This document shows positions 1 to 11,963 of a stretch of 64,000 bases of DNA, piece after piece. Made by a program: the position numbers and the translations under genes. Below the pieces are notes generated by a model. It did no database searches and was not told the origin of the DNA. It worked only from the letters and a program-made list of their open reading frames with translations. The number at the start of each line of letters is the position of its first letter. Position 1 is the stretch's first letter. This DNA is from Rhodeus uyekii (taxonomy: Eukaryota; Chordata; Actinopteri; Cypriniformes; Acheilognathidae), in contig JAWRVZ010000030.1 of the NCBI GenBank assembly GCA_037043235.1, positions 1,165,001-1,229,000 of the forward strand, given 5' to 3'.

Positions 1-1326
1 GTAACATTCACTTCGTCCAGCTCAAAGTCAAACATGCTCAATTTCAAACACAATAAGAAGTAATAATTCTATGACGGCTTTGACAAATGTGACATTACAC
101 GGGCAGCTGTTTCTCTGTCTGCCTCAAGCCCGGCTGATGCCCCGCCCCCGGGAGTCATTTACTCCACTGTGATTGGCCCCCGGAGTCATTTACTCCACTA
201 TGATTGGCCCCCGGGAGTCATGTACTCCACTGTGATTGGTTGGCCTGTACAGCTGCAGCTCGCACGAAAAAGGAACCTTTCACACACACACACACAACGC
301 GGTAAAGCGCTATTCATTCAAAACTCGTGGGCCACACTTGCATTAAACTTTCATATGGTCCCGCGGGCCACAAAATATCGTTTCGCGGGCCGCATGTTTG
401 AGACCCCTGAGGTAAATACTACATTCGTGATTCGAGGTTCAAACTTTAGAACTGAATCCTATATCTGATCGCTACTAGCCCGTCGTCGATTTTCTGCTCT
501 TGTTTGGCATATTTTACGAGTGTTATGCGGCCTGAAGTTTTTTCTATGTAGTAACAGTTGAATGATAGACAAACTGTATTGGAATCTGAAGAATCTAACT
601 CGCCCGAGAGGGCGAGTTTTATCAAATTTTTACTCGCCCGAGCCGAGCTTTCACTCGCAAATGCGAGCGGGCGAGTGGATTTGTCGAGCCCTGCTTCAGA
701 CTGTCTGCTCTTGTGTGGAAAATTACTAGTTTTATTCATCTTTGTTTCTTTCTTAGCCAATCAGAATCATTTAACCGTCATCATTGGCGTAGTTAGTACC
801 CTCTGTTAGAGTATAATTGCTGTAACAATGTTATTGTAAGTGGGGCGGCCTACGAACTCCGGCCAACGAAGTGTCAAATGACCGTCGTGCCATTCTGAAA
901 TTCTCCTTCCACTCATTGCGTCTCCTTCCACTCATTTCTGACTCATCCACATTTGCAAGGGGTGTCCGTACTGCTTCATAAATGTAAACGGCACTGCACA
1001 ACAGTTCATGAGCTCACTCTCACATAATTAGGACCCCAAAGAGATCAATATTAAATCTGCCCTTTAAAACAAAAAAGCAACGCCGGAGAATATTATGCGT
1101 AAGCAAACAATGAAAAACTACACCCATGTAGAGCGAATGTTGAAAGAAAAAAAATAACATTTCAATTCCAATTTTAAGCTTGTGACAAACGCACCCATTA
1201 ACCCAATCACTTTATTTAGCGTTCATGAAAGAAAGCTCTTGATTGTGATCATTAATCGGAATGAATGAATTAATGTAAACATGGCTATTGACAGCTATAC
1301 AAGTTCATTGTCTAAAATGAAGATAC
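1..1326. other. eif4g2 intronic sequence, no exon seen
   Basis: The next eif4g2 exon after the one ending at 1327 should encode the segment after residues ADE. I could not find it here, so this stretch is taken as intron continuing past the window edge. It holds the tandem repeat at 151-239 and a segment around 595-680 rich in ACTCGCCC-type words on both strands. Nothing else was recognised. Confidence 0.5.
151..239. repeat. Short tandem repeat, about 31-32 bp x 3
   Basis: Three near-identical units, each reading roughly GGAGTCATTTACTCCACTGT followed by GATTGG and a C run, start at about 151, 182 and 214. Each unit holds an ATTGG (inverted CCAAT) core. The array lies in the part of eif4g2 that is intronic in this window. 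No function can be assigned. Confidence 0.8.
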
Positions 1327-4300
1327 CTCATCAGCATTCAGCTGTCCTTTCTTAATGAAACGTGGTGGCATATCCTTGGACTGAGCTTGCTGTTGAGATG
1401 AATGAGTCTGGTTCTGGAAAATCGGATTCTGCCCCTTTGATACATATATTAAAAAAAATTAATTCTCATTAATATTTTTATGCCTTGAAACATCAGTTCT
1501 TTGGTCACTTACCTGGTTGGATTTCATGAAAGGCTGGGGTGCAGGGGCAATGTGACCATGCCCGTTGAAAAGAGGGTTTGTGCGACGGCCCATGGTGGGT
1601 GAAAACCTGTCCTGAATGACCCCAGGACCGGTCCCAATCCCACTGCCTACAACCAGACAACAGAGTTATTAAATCCAGTCACGCACCACCTGTCCCAGAA
1701 ATGTCAACGCACTCCAGGACATACCTGGCATCTGCCCAAACATATCTGCTAATCCCCCAAGAGTTTCTCGATCAGGTTTTATTCTCGTCGGCAAGAAGGG
1801 ATTTTCTTGAAAGAAGTCCGTCCTTATTCCTTGAGTCATCTGTGGAATAAAAACACCCAAATCCTGTGAGGAAGAGACAGAGAGAAAAGACATGCTAAGC
1901 CAGCAGATCGACCTCAGCATTGAGGATTTTTCGCCTTAATTTCTTGGAATAAAAAGTCGAAAAGTACATGTTTTGAAACACCATGAACTGCATCCTACAC
2001 TCGCCTTTACTGCATCCTGACGGATCTGGTTGATAGTCTTAGGTCCATTATCAATGAAAGCTTTCCGAGGCACCCAATTGTTCTCACGCAACTCCACAGT
2101 ATCCTGAAGCAGGAAACGAATCCTAGCGGGCAAGTCCTTGTTGTTCATTAAGGATCGCATACGGCCGAAGTACTGATCCATTAAAGACTGCGAGAGAAAG
2201 GGTGTTAGGAAACACAATTGTGTCTTAACCTATTCAAAGCCCTGGCAATCTTAAAGCAGCTTACCTTGGCTTTCTCATGATCTAGTCTTGGCCCCACAGT
2301 TCTCATTATCTGACAGAGGCACTCCAAATCCTCCCCCATATCCTTAAGTTGGACTCTTTTCTTCTTCTCAAGAAGCTTTAATTCGAGTTTTCATACGCAA
2401 CAACATTAGGATAGAAATGGAGAAGCTGACAAATATTTACATGCAGGATTTATGAATAACTCACTGTTTTGATGCATTTATGAAGGATAGACTCATGAAT
2501 GAGATCGAGTTTGCCAAGTTCGCCAATGAATTTGATGTTGCCAAGCATTTTGATCTTGGCGATGGCGCGCTGCTCCTCCTCCTCAGAGGTGAGAGGGCTG
2601 TCATTTTTATCATAGACTTAAAATAAAAAGCAAACCATAAGTAAATATCAGGCACAGATGCAGCAATAAGGTTAGCACTTCCAGAGTCTACTTACTGTCA
2701 ACATTTCTGGTGCGGTTTTCAAATTCATCTTGAAGTTTGGATATCAGAAGTCTCCTGAATGTCTGTAGGAGCATGATGAAACGTGAAAGACGCACCAATA
2801 GAGTTGTGAAGCTTCTTGCCAATGAATACAAATTTAATTCTTACAGTGCTCTGTTTTTGTGATGACTGGATCTCTGTTGATGGGCCGTCAAAGTTTGGAG
2901 CATCCTCTGCCAAACGCAGACATAGCTGAGCATATAGCGAACTATACTTTGGCTCTTCGAGGGCTTTGTCTACAATCTAGTTGAAGAGAACAAGTAGAAA
3001 AAAGAAAGTCAACATTTGAAAGCATTAGTCTTTTAGGCAGGTAACTTAAAATAATAAAATAAAGTTAGATAAAAATTAAGCCTTGCCATGTAAATGCAGT
3101 CAAATAGACCCACCACTTAAAATATAAAAATTAATAGTATTAATATGAATACAGTAATGCCTTGAGATACGAGTGTCCTGATATACAAGTATTTTTTCCA
3201 TTGTTATTAGCACTAATAAGAGCGTTTTTTTAGAGGGCCGGAATGGATTAATTTCCCGTTATTTCTTATGGGGAACACTGATTTGAGATAAGAGCATAAT
3301 TCATTCCAGGGCCAAGCTTTTAACTCGAATTGCTCGTATCTCAAATCATTTCCCCCATAGGAAATAACAAATAAAAGCAATTCGAGTTACGAGCTCGGCC
3401 CTGGAACGAATTATGCTCGTATCTCAAGGTATTACTGTATAATAACTGGTCTTAGGTTTCTCTGTTACAGATTGATTACTTTAATTGCTTGGAAAAACTT
3501 TGTTTAATTCAGAAAATGTTTAGTGTTACTTTTAAATAAAAACAAACTAAATAAGTTTATTAGGAGAGCATTTAATAACATGCTATCGCATATTGCTGTG
3601 GAACTGAAGTTGTTGTTTTTTTCGTACAGTGAAAATTCACCAGTATTTAGGGGTGCAACGGATTGCAGTTGATCCATACGGACCAGTACCCACAGTTTGT
3701 CAGGCATATGATAGGTGGATTCATTTTATAAATAAGTTTAACCATCACAGAATGAAAGTTTACAATTTGCATGCATTTTAACTTGGTAATTTACACATTC
3801 GAGAAATTAAAACATTTGGGTGCGGGAAGAGGTGCAGTAGAGATAAATCAGCTCACTAGAGCGTCAAACGGACACACAATTGTCAAAATACCCATCTCTG
3901 CAAGTATTCTCGATTATGTTTTAAGTGAACGTAAACAGTTAAGAAAGCAACTGGATGTGTATCACTGCATCAGGTCTTAAAGAGACAGTAGCACGAATTT
4001 ACAGGATTTTACAGGAATTTACAGGATTATCAATGTCATTAATATTAAATAACAAAAAACAGCATTAAAAGATTTATCTACATTTCATTTACACACTTTT
4101 GTACCCAATTACTACTGTCAGAACTTTTTTTGCAGCATTGTTATATTTTGTGTTTATTTTATGTTTGTTCTTAAGTTATTACATACTGTATACTTGTCTG
4201 ATTTAAAGTGTGGGCTTTTGCTGTGGTATTGAAGTACTTAAAGTTGGCTTTAAGTAACAAATGAAAAGCAAAGTTACATTGAGGGATCTTTTTCGTTAAA

Positions 4301-7300
4301 ATAATCCGATCTGTGATTCAAACGTGATATGACGCGAACCGTGAGTATTGTAAACTCTACTCTACATGCACAATGAACAAAATCCTCACCAGCAAGATGA
4401 TTCCTTTGAGGATGAGCTTTGAATCGACGCCCACATTCAGGAGCTCAAGGCATAGCTTGTCAAACTTTTCAGGGGTCAGTTTATTAAGTATGCTATGAAA
4501 AAAGATGCAAAACGGTCAGTTCTTCAGTAACTTTCATTAAAAAGACAAACATGTCTGCAAAGAATATTCAAATCTGAGATGAAATGTTCTGCTATACACA
4601 TCTACAGACTTAGGAGCACATTCTGCTTTCTGTAGTTTAATATATTGTTCTTGAAAGCCAAATCAGGGCAAACGCTACTGAATCTCTGCAGTTGCCTTAC
4701 CCTCTCACTTTTCTGAAGATTGCATCGTGTCGTTCTTTTTCGTTGGAGGAGTTGACATCTCGTCTAGTGCTTCGTGAAGGAACCCATCTCTGAACGCTAG
4801 GCCCTGGGGTTTTCCCCAGGAACTCGCTAAAAAACAACACCACACAGTCTTGAAAAGGCTTCAGTGACTTACTAATGTCAGACATAAAGCATCAGTACTG
4901 AAAGCAACCAGTAAAAAAAAAAAAAAAAAGATTCTTCCCTGAGAAGAAAAAAAAAGTCTTCTGTAATATTTTATTGTATGGAGTCGACGCCTCAAGCTAC
5001 TAATCAATGCTTTTTTAAATTAACAAACAAGATATTAAAGTGCCTTATTAGACCATTTTATAGGTCCCTAATTTAGTTTCATTGGTCTTCCACAATAGTT
5101 TACATGCATCCAAGATTTAAAAAAATACCCAGTTGAATTATTTGGTGAATTTACATTGCAGCATTAAAACTGTTAAAGGATTCAGTCCATCAAAACCCAG
5201 CCTTTTTGAGAACCTGCTCTGATTTGTCAGACGGCCCAGTCTGTTGTGATTGGTTGACTGTGTGGTGGAAATGAAACACTTTTCCATTTCAGCTCTTTCT
5301 CAGCACTTGTACACACAGTGACACTAACGGGAACCGTTTTATCATATCCATTCAAGTCCAAGTCATCATTCTTTTGAAGTGAGCGGAAAATTGGATTTGT
5401 AGCGTTTTACGGCAGACAACGAAGACCATAGAAACGCATTAAGAAAACGTTACGAACCTCTGTTAGATAGTGCAGGAAGACTGTAATTACTACTGACTCG
5501 TTTCTGGAAGTTTCTTTCGTTTCTTTTGGGAGCCAATAACCCTTTGTTCTTTTAAAGTTCGCAGACCTTTTACACTCACAAACAGTCAGCATGAAATGGA
5601 AGTCTGGTCAACTTGTATTTCCCTTTGTGACATATCTGAGTGAAACTGCTTTCCAAATGAGAGGGAAAAAAAGAAAAAGTAGGGTGGGACTTGATTTTAT
5701 CCATCACTAATTGGTTGCTGACGCCACAAACACTCCAAGTAGGTTGAATTTGAACTAGTTGAGTTTTAACAATTCACAACCCTTATAATAAAAAGCAGTA
5801 CTTTTCTATAGTATGACTGTAATCTGGACCTGCTATGTTCGACAAGCCGTAATTATCATGTGACCTGCCGGCGCCAGTTTCGTTGCTTCACTTCCTTTCA
5901 TAAATCCTCTCCCGCGGCCTCATGGGACGGTAAAGTGATCATCATAGGCACACTTCACAATCTCACCGAAAGCAGTAAGTCAGCCAGGGACTTATCACCT
6001 ACCGTTTTTGGACATACTACTTCGTTGGTGTACGGTTTTTCGCATTCTACATAGAAAGGAAGTATGTCAACAACAACCGTTGTCAAGTTGCACCGTGCCT
6101 CAACAGCTTGAGGGGGTCTTCACTGGACTCTACTAGACCCTCCGCTATGAAGACCTCATGAATCCCATCAATCAGACGGAACTGGGTAAAATAATTTGAG
6201 CGTCAATCTCAATCTGACCTGAAATGTTGTCTATATCATAATCATGCGCTGTTTGTTTGTTGGCCAGAGGAGAACTGGTTCTGAGAAGTAGCTTGGCTTC
6301 TGTCTCCTCATGGAGTTTGGGTTCTTGCCACAGTCGCATGGGTGAAAGTTGGCAAAACTGAAAATACTGAAACTTAAAGCTGGGGGCCTGTGGGCCGCCA
6401 GGGCCCCCGGTAGGTCCAGGGCAACGCCCTGTCCAGGGGTCGGAGGCCCCCTGGAAGCTCCTGCATTCCTTGGAAATTATTGTGTAGAAACGACCTCTCC
6501 TGGCAACTTGCAGCTACTATAAAAAGGGTGTGAAATAAGTATTTCAAGTTAGCAGTTGAGAAAATATTCACCAATTTTGGGAGTTCTAAATTATTACTAG
6601 AATCCTTCAGAAGTATTGTATTCTATAACTCTGTCATTGGTTTTGCTTCTGCATCTGTTGTTCTATAACTAACATTTATATTTAATTTTGGTTTGTTACT
6701 TAATTCACTTTCTCTAATCACCACAATCCATTACATCATCATCAAAAAAGCTTCAAGCTGCTTCGTGTTATAACCAACCGGCAAATTCTTCATTTTTTTC
6801 AGATTACTTTTAAAATTTGCGAGCGTTGTTTTCTTGTACCTGTTGTTGTCCTCAAGCGAGTGTAAATTGAAAAATACGATTGGACGCCGGAGTCTCACTG
6901 ACCAATCAGAATCGCCGACACAACTGCACTCCGCGCGGTTCGTCTGTCGCCCACCCGGAACTTCTCGGGTAATTCTCTACGTAATCACATTATCTCCGAA
7001 GATCGCCGAGTAGGTACGATTGGTCTGTTGGTCTGTCGCCATGGACATTGGTCTGTTGGTCTGTCGCCCTGTACCCCCCCCCCCCCCCCCCCCCCCCCCC
7101 CCGAACTGAAATCTCAACGGATTTACGCGATTTGGAAAAACGGTTCCTGGCGAGGTTCAAAATACGGAATTCCGTCATAATACGGAAAACTTTCACCCAT
7201 GCAGTCGCCTCTGGCTTCCTTAGTCTGGGACACGTAATATTCATCAATATCATTGATTGCCCTGCTCTTCCTAGAGCTGCCATACAGCAAAAAACAAACT

Positions 7301-9110
7301 TTGTTGCATCATTTCCTGTTATCTCTGTAAAGCTGCTTTGAAACAACCTCTATTGTAAAAAGCACTGTGCAAGTAAAAGGGACTTGAAGAGACCGTTGCA
7401 AATCCATTTGTTCTTAAGAGTCAGAAGTTGTGCGAGCGCCTGAAGTTTTCTGTCAGGAATTTGTGGTTTCGCATCACTGATTATAATGGCTTCAATCTCT
7501 CTTTGACACGCTGCTCACAACTCGTTTAAACCGTGAGAAACTATGACTGCTCGATTCGCTTTCAGAAAGAGTCTTAAAATAAATAAATGCACACCGTTTC
7601 AGCCTTAAGTTTCATAATACTTCTGTTTTATTTCTGCCCTGCCTTTTTCCCCTTCTTTCCAATAACTTGAGCGCCTCCCTGGTTTCCTCAACAACAAAAA
7701 CCTGTAATGCATAAAGAACTAAAACAGCATTTTAAAAGATCACTCAAATGTTTCTTTCAATCAAACCAAGATTACTCGTTTCAAACTCACCTGTTGCCGA
7801 CAGACTTGGGAAAGTGCTGAGTTGCACCCCTACCTCCTTCTCCACCCGAAGAAGCACTAGAAGACAGAAAATGTGCGTTTTGAGATTACAGTAATACCTC
7901 GAGAAACGAGCATAATCCGTTCCAGGGCGGAGCTCGTAACTCGAATTGCTCGTATCTAGAATCATGTTTTCCCATAAGAAATAATAGAAAACAAATTAAT
8001 CCGTTCCAGACCCGTAACAATGGAAAAAAACAAGTTTTTTATTTGGTATAGAGACACACGCAATTATAGTATATGTATACAGTATAAGGATTCGTGTGAT
8101 ATCAAATAAAATGTGGTTTTGTGTGTAAAATGTGGAAGGAGTTGGTACGCAGACACTCGAGTCCATATCGTTACTAACGCGAACACTACGTAACTTACGT
8201 AAACTTAAATTAACATAACTGAACTAAGCTTACGTATTTAAAAACTTCTCTAATTTATATTATTGTTTTGCTTTTTTCGATTTATCTTCCCTTTTTTCGC
8301 CTGACTACACTCACTTTCACTTTGCGCAGATTTGTTTCAGTCTCCCTTTAAAAATAAGGCACGTGTCGTAAAAAAAGCGCAAAAGCACGACCAGCAGATG
8401 ATTTATCAGGGTGTTTCTTTTCAATGAAATCAGAAACCTTCTGCCACATAGCCATCACTTCCTTAATTTCACTTGTAGAAATGTTTTCCTCCAGTTTACG
8501 CTCCACTGCTGAGCTCTTGCAACACCTGCGTATGTTCATCGTCTGCAGCTCGATCAGCTCCTCAGTCGACAGTTCCTCCTGATATTCCTGCTGCTAGATC
8601 ACTCATGCGGCACCTCGCTCATATTTATCCACAATTTCATGCTTCATTTCCATGGTCATCACGCGTTTCTTCTCAACTTCTTATAACTCATCGCTACTAT
8701 GAAGAATAATGCACAAAATAGAAAGAAAATCAGCTACTCGCGGGCGTTCTATATGACTTCCATACCGAAGTCAGCGAACACGTGAAGTGAACGTGCGTCG
8801 GCATTGGTGTCAGTACTCGTGCTCGTATCTCGAATATTTACTCTTATCTAGAAGCAAAAATCTGCTTGAAGGTTTGCTCGTATCTTGAAATACTCGTATG
8901 TAAAGACGCTCGTACCTCGAGGGATTACTGTAATCAAAATTATTACAACTCCTTAGATCCCATATAGGCTTTCCTGTAGCTCAAACACAAGAGAGTGGTA
9001 CTTGCAACGCCAAGATCATGGGTTCAATTCCCAGGGAAAGCAAGAACTGATTAGAATAGAAATGTGTACCTGAAACGAGAAGCACCCCCCTCTGCAATCA
9101 CACTCTCCAC
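1327..9110 (-). CDS. eif4g2: Eukaryotic translation initiation factor 4 gamma 2 (DAP5/NAT1), N-terminal 454 residues, partial
   Basis: DAP5 is a cytosolic eIF4G-like scaffold that lacks the eIF4E-binding region and supports cap-independent and alternative initiation through eIF4A and eIF3. Minus-strand coding exons: 9070-9110, 7791-7856, 4701-4826, 4390-4492, 2845-2976, 2696-2762, 2465-2616, 2265-2375, 2005-2187, 1725-1863, 1513-1646, 1327-1434. They total 1362 nt, phases all agree and no stop occurs. Recognisable family blocks are QHFPKSVGNSEFLGKTPG, STRRDVNSSNEKERHDAIF, LAEDAPNFDG, LGNIKFIGELGKLDL, RIRFLLQDTVELREN and GGLADMFGQMPG. The MIF4G domain spans about residues 73-310. The following linker is shorter than I recall in human. 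The MA3 and W2 domains lie beyond the left edge. Translation starts at GTG, as known for this family. The exon ending at 2005 appears to use a GC donor. Fish carry a and b paralogues; I cannot say which this is. Confidence 0.96.
3152..3437. mobile_element. Tigger/pogo-like MITE with TA target duplication
   Basis: The ends are CAGTAATGCCTTGAGATACG and, inverted, CGTATCTCAAGGTATTACTG, flanked by TA. The interior is a long imperfect palindrome with repeats of TCGAATTGCTCGTATCTCAA. The same termini recur at 7889, 21000, 52356 and 59883. It lies in an eif4g2 intron. Confidence 0.8.
6247..7388 (+). repeat. Older interspersed fish repeat interrupted by the hAT-like element
   Basis: Sequence on either side of 6338-7200 belongs to one common fish repeat. 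The left part carries a TGGAGTTTGGGTTCTTGCCA motif. The right part carries GTCGCCTCTGGCTTCCTTAG and the 3' tail GTAAAGCTGCTTTGAAACAA. Family name uncertain. Boundaries are approximate. Confidence 0.55.
6338..7200. mobile_element. hAT-like 863-bp insertion with 8-bp target duplication
   Basis: Terminal inverted repeats are ATGGGTGAAAGTT and AACTTTCACCCAT. Flanking octamers are ACAGTCGC at 6330-6337 and GCAGTCGC at 7201-7208, which match at 7 of 8 positions. Eight-base duplications are typical of hAT elements. The insertion splits an older interspersed repeat. The interior holds a run of about 30 C (7073-7102). Open frames across the poly-C run are artefacts. No transposase was recognised. Confidence 0.65.
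7889..8930 (-). mobile_element. Tigger/pogo-like transposon remnant with transposase C-terminal fragment
   Basis: The element is bounded by CAGTAATACCTCGAGAAACG and an inverted copy ending GGGATTACTG. On the minus strand 8348-8539 encodes a 63-residue fragment containing TSEIKEVMAMWQKVSDFIEK and HPDKSSAGRAFALF. This resembles the C-terminal region of Tigger/CENP-B-type transposases as I recall them. The DDE core is missing, so it cannot move by itself. It lies in the eif4g2 intron between exons 7791-7856 and 9070-9110. Confidence 0.7.
8968..9059 (+). repeat. tRNA-derived SINE, head portion
   Basis: The sequence reads as a tRNA-like head: an A-box region TAGCTCAAACACAAGAGAGT, then a B box in GGGTTCAATTCCCAGGGAAA, then AGCAAGAACTGATTAGAATA. 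It ends about 5 bp from the eif4g2 splice donor at 9064-9069. Related copies occur at 10580, 22685, 23209, 24652, 30159 and 34257. Confidence 0.8.
9108..9110 (-). other. eif4g2: Non-AUG (GTG) start codon of eif4g2
   Basis: On the minus strand the exon 9070-9110 reads GCCGCCAAAGTGGAGAGTGT and onward, giving V(M)-E-S-V-I-A-E-G-G-A-S-R-F. This matches the known N-terminus of DAP5, which starts at GUG in mammals. The context has A at -3 and G at +4. No in-frame ATG precedes it in this exon that would fit the family. Confidence 0.9.
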
Positions 9111-9330
9111 TTTGGCGGCTTGACAATGAAATATCCTCAAAAAGAATGAGTGAAAGGGTGGGGATGTAGAAACACAGCCTAGAAGAGGGAAAAAAACATT
9201 TTATCGATTAGATTTACACGATAAATGGAAGTGACACACATTGAATGTTACACACAGACTAAAGTCTTCATCAAAAGTCCTCAAAGTCTTTACACTTACT
9301 GTGAAAAATGACAATGTGGATAAAAGGGAA

Positions 9331-9418
9331 CGCAAGAACTAATTAAAATATCAGTGTTTCTGAATGCAATGCAAGTCGCTTTTGGATAAAAGCGTCTGCC
9401 AAATACATAAATGTAAAA
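9331..9418 (+). repeat. tRNA-derived SINE, tail portion
   Basis: The sequence holds the 3' body of the same SINE family: GCAAGAACTAATTAAAATAT, then ATGCAATGCAAGTCGC and GATAAAAGCGTCTGCCAAAT. The tRNA head is absent. With the head fragment at 8968-9059 it brackets the eif4g2 start exon. Confidence 0.75.
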
Positions 9419-10047
9419 GAAACTGCCATCAAACCTGAACAAAAGCACAAGGCCTCTGCCATGAGCTCAGATCTCACAAAAGAGTCACATAACACATTTG
9501 AGCAGAACTAGATGGGTGTTTCGTTAAAGGTTTATGACGAAGCAATAAAGACAGCAGTAAAATTAGCACTTAATGGCGATAAAGATGACAGACAAATAAA
9601 TAAATCACAGTGGGTTGTTATTATGGAGCTCTTCTCCTGCATTAAGGATAATTATAACACACACAACGTTTAAAGTCAGCTCAACAAACAAGTAGAGATA
9701 CAACCGACCATTAAGTTTGATAGCAGATCACTTGAAGTGATAATATCCGTCGGTTTGTAGAGAAATGTGCGGTTTGCCGGCAGGGAAGTGCGAGAGAACA
9801 GCTGATTTAATAACCAGACGCCATTTTCTCATAAGAGAATCATAAAGCGAGGCAGTTCAGCCCAAACAATAACTCACAAACAAACAATTTTGCACATACA
9901 GCGCTAAACATCGAGGTTTGAGCTGTTCGGGTCGCTCGGGTAGATGAGTGGAAGCGGTGATGGTTTAATGAAAGGGAGAAAAGCAGGAACACGCGAGCAA
10001 ATCGGAGCCATTTTACAGCAGGATCGTGGAAGTCAGAATCAGCTTAC

Positions 10048-10200
10048 CTTTCCTAAAGGAACTTCAGCTTTGATGGTGTTGGGATGCCAGAAAAAAAGAG
10101 GAAAAGAAATAGGATGTGAGGGGAGGAAAGGACACGGTTTGTACTTAAAGGTTAATAATGTTGTGGTTAAGGAACAGTGCGATGCACCGGCATGAGGAGG
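10048..10200 (-). other. eif4g2: Probable 5'UTR first exon of eif4g2 (approximate 5' end)
   Basis: On the minus strand a good splice donor, GGAAAG then GTAAGCTG, follows a pyrimidine-rich stretch (C/T runs in 10060-10140). A CpG-richer segment and a CRE lie just upstream at 10.2-10.27 kb. Position and orientation fit a non-coding first exon spliced to the GTG exon at 9110. The transcription start is not determined. Confidence 0.5.
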
Positions 10201-10212
10201 AGAACTGGGGTC

Positions 10213-10220
10213 TGACGTCA
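10213..10220. promoter_or_regulatory. CRE palindrome TGACGTCA
   Basis: A perfect 8-bp CREB/ATF site sits in a GC-rich segment (ACGTCACGCTCAGCCGCGAC) just upstream of the probable eif4g2 first exon. It is a reasonable promoter element for that gene. Binding is inferred only. Confidence 0.55.
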
Positions 10221-11963
10221 CGCTCAGCCGCGACTTTATTCACGCGGCGCGTCAAACGTGCTAGACGCACGTCATCAAGTTTCGCTGCACCTACACACTT
10301 GACTTTTTAAATTTATTTTACTTTTTTTTTTGTGTACTCTATTTTGTAGTTATGGTTGTTCTATATGAGAGATTGAATCTAGATTATGGTCCGTGATTTT
10401 GTGTTGTATTTATTTAAGTTCTGCAATAAAAAAAAATCGAATCCTCAAAAAACAAAAGTTATTATTATTATTTTTTTTTTTAAGATACTTAGTAGTCTTG
10501 GAGGTGGGGATTTTGATTCACCTCAGTGACTCGAGCACAATAATATATTTTGAGAATAATATTTTCATTTTACACTTCACGCTTTTATCCAAGAGACTTA
10601 CATTGCATTCAAGGCACACGTTGATATTCTAATCAGTTCTTGCTTTCATTGGGAATCGAACCCATGACCTTGCCGTTGCACGCTGCACTCTACTGTTCAT
10701 ATCTTAAGATTTGGTGTTTGTTTTCCTGCAGGTTGTCACCTCACCAGTAGGTGGCGACGAGTCGTTTGAGCGAGTCATTGAATCATTCACTTCATTAAAG
10801 TCACCATGAAACCAAGTCTTTTTTAAATGTATTATTTTATTTGTGTTGTAGAACTCGAGACAAGCCTTAAGACCTTTTTTGTCTCTCAGGACTTAAAGTC
10901 TAAAAAAACTAAAGTGCCGGTGCATTTTCTGAATTATTTAACATCATTAATGGGACTTGATGTACAACTTACTTCCTAAAATATCATATGAACACTTCAG
11001 AATCTCGCCGGAAGCAGAATGCAGTCCAGGAACTTTGCCTACTGTTTTTAGAATAATGCAATCATTACTCCAAATTTTGACACAATTTTCGGCAATTCAC
11101 TGATTCGTTCATTAAGTGTTTTGATTCTAGTTTCATATTTAAAAGTTGACATAATTTTATTTTCCCATCACATTTCCATATTCAATATGTTATTTTTAAA
11201 ACATTAATCTCAGCATAATTTATGGAGGTGTAATTGTACCACGCCTCTTCAACACAAAGATAAACTTTACTGTTTGTGATTTGATTGGTAACAGTTCTAT
11301 ATGGTGTCTTATTTTTTTAACTGTAGTTTTAAATTATTATTAAATATAAGATATTTCTCAAACAGTAGAAGCGGATCTTAGATGAATTTGAGGAGTGCTG
11401 GTCTGGTCTCGTCTCGACTACGACACAAATTTTTATGGAACATTGCAGTGTTTATTATAAATTATTTATCAGTGCACCTCTATTTTTTATTTATTTATTA
11501 GTATTAATTTCTAATGTACAATTTCATTGTGACTTTTCAATCTTTGACTAAAATAGCCTAACTTCCTCTTCCAACATCTCTTCTCTTGGTTCAAAGATGG
11601 GACAACCTGTCACTCATGAGATCACAGCACACAATTGATCCAACAATCCAATCAATTCCTTGTGGACAAAATCAGGTCCTGCGTTTTTTTATAATTCAAG
11701 AAGCCATAACAGTATGTCTCAATAGGGGGGGGAAAAGCCCATTAAATAAAAATAATCCCTGATCTCTAAATGCATTTTGTAGGTCTTGTTGTGAACAATT
11801 CATCCATGACTGTTCCATTTTTATTTATTAACATTTTTAATCAAAATGATAATTTTCTGGTGAAAACAACAGAGAACTTTCTTGAGTCATAAAACTGACT
11901 GTCTAACACAAAGACAGATTTATTATCATTATTAGGCTACATTATTTTTCAGTTTACAGAGCC
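10221..11963. other. Intergenic, no gene seen
   Basis: AT-rich sequence upstream of eif4g2. A SINE copy lies at 10580-10698. I see no exon with splice signals and family similarity. The small ORF at 10393-10632 is low-complexity and overlaps the SINE. Confidence 0.6.
10580..10698 (-). repeat. tRNA-derived SINE copy
   Basis: Minus-orientation copy with GCTTTTATCCAAGAGACTTA, then AATCAGTTCTTGCTTTCATT and the B-box complement GGGAATCGAACCCATGACCT. Divergent at the tRNA-head end. Confidence 0.75.
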
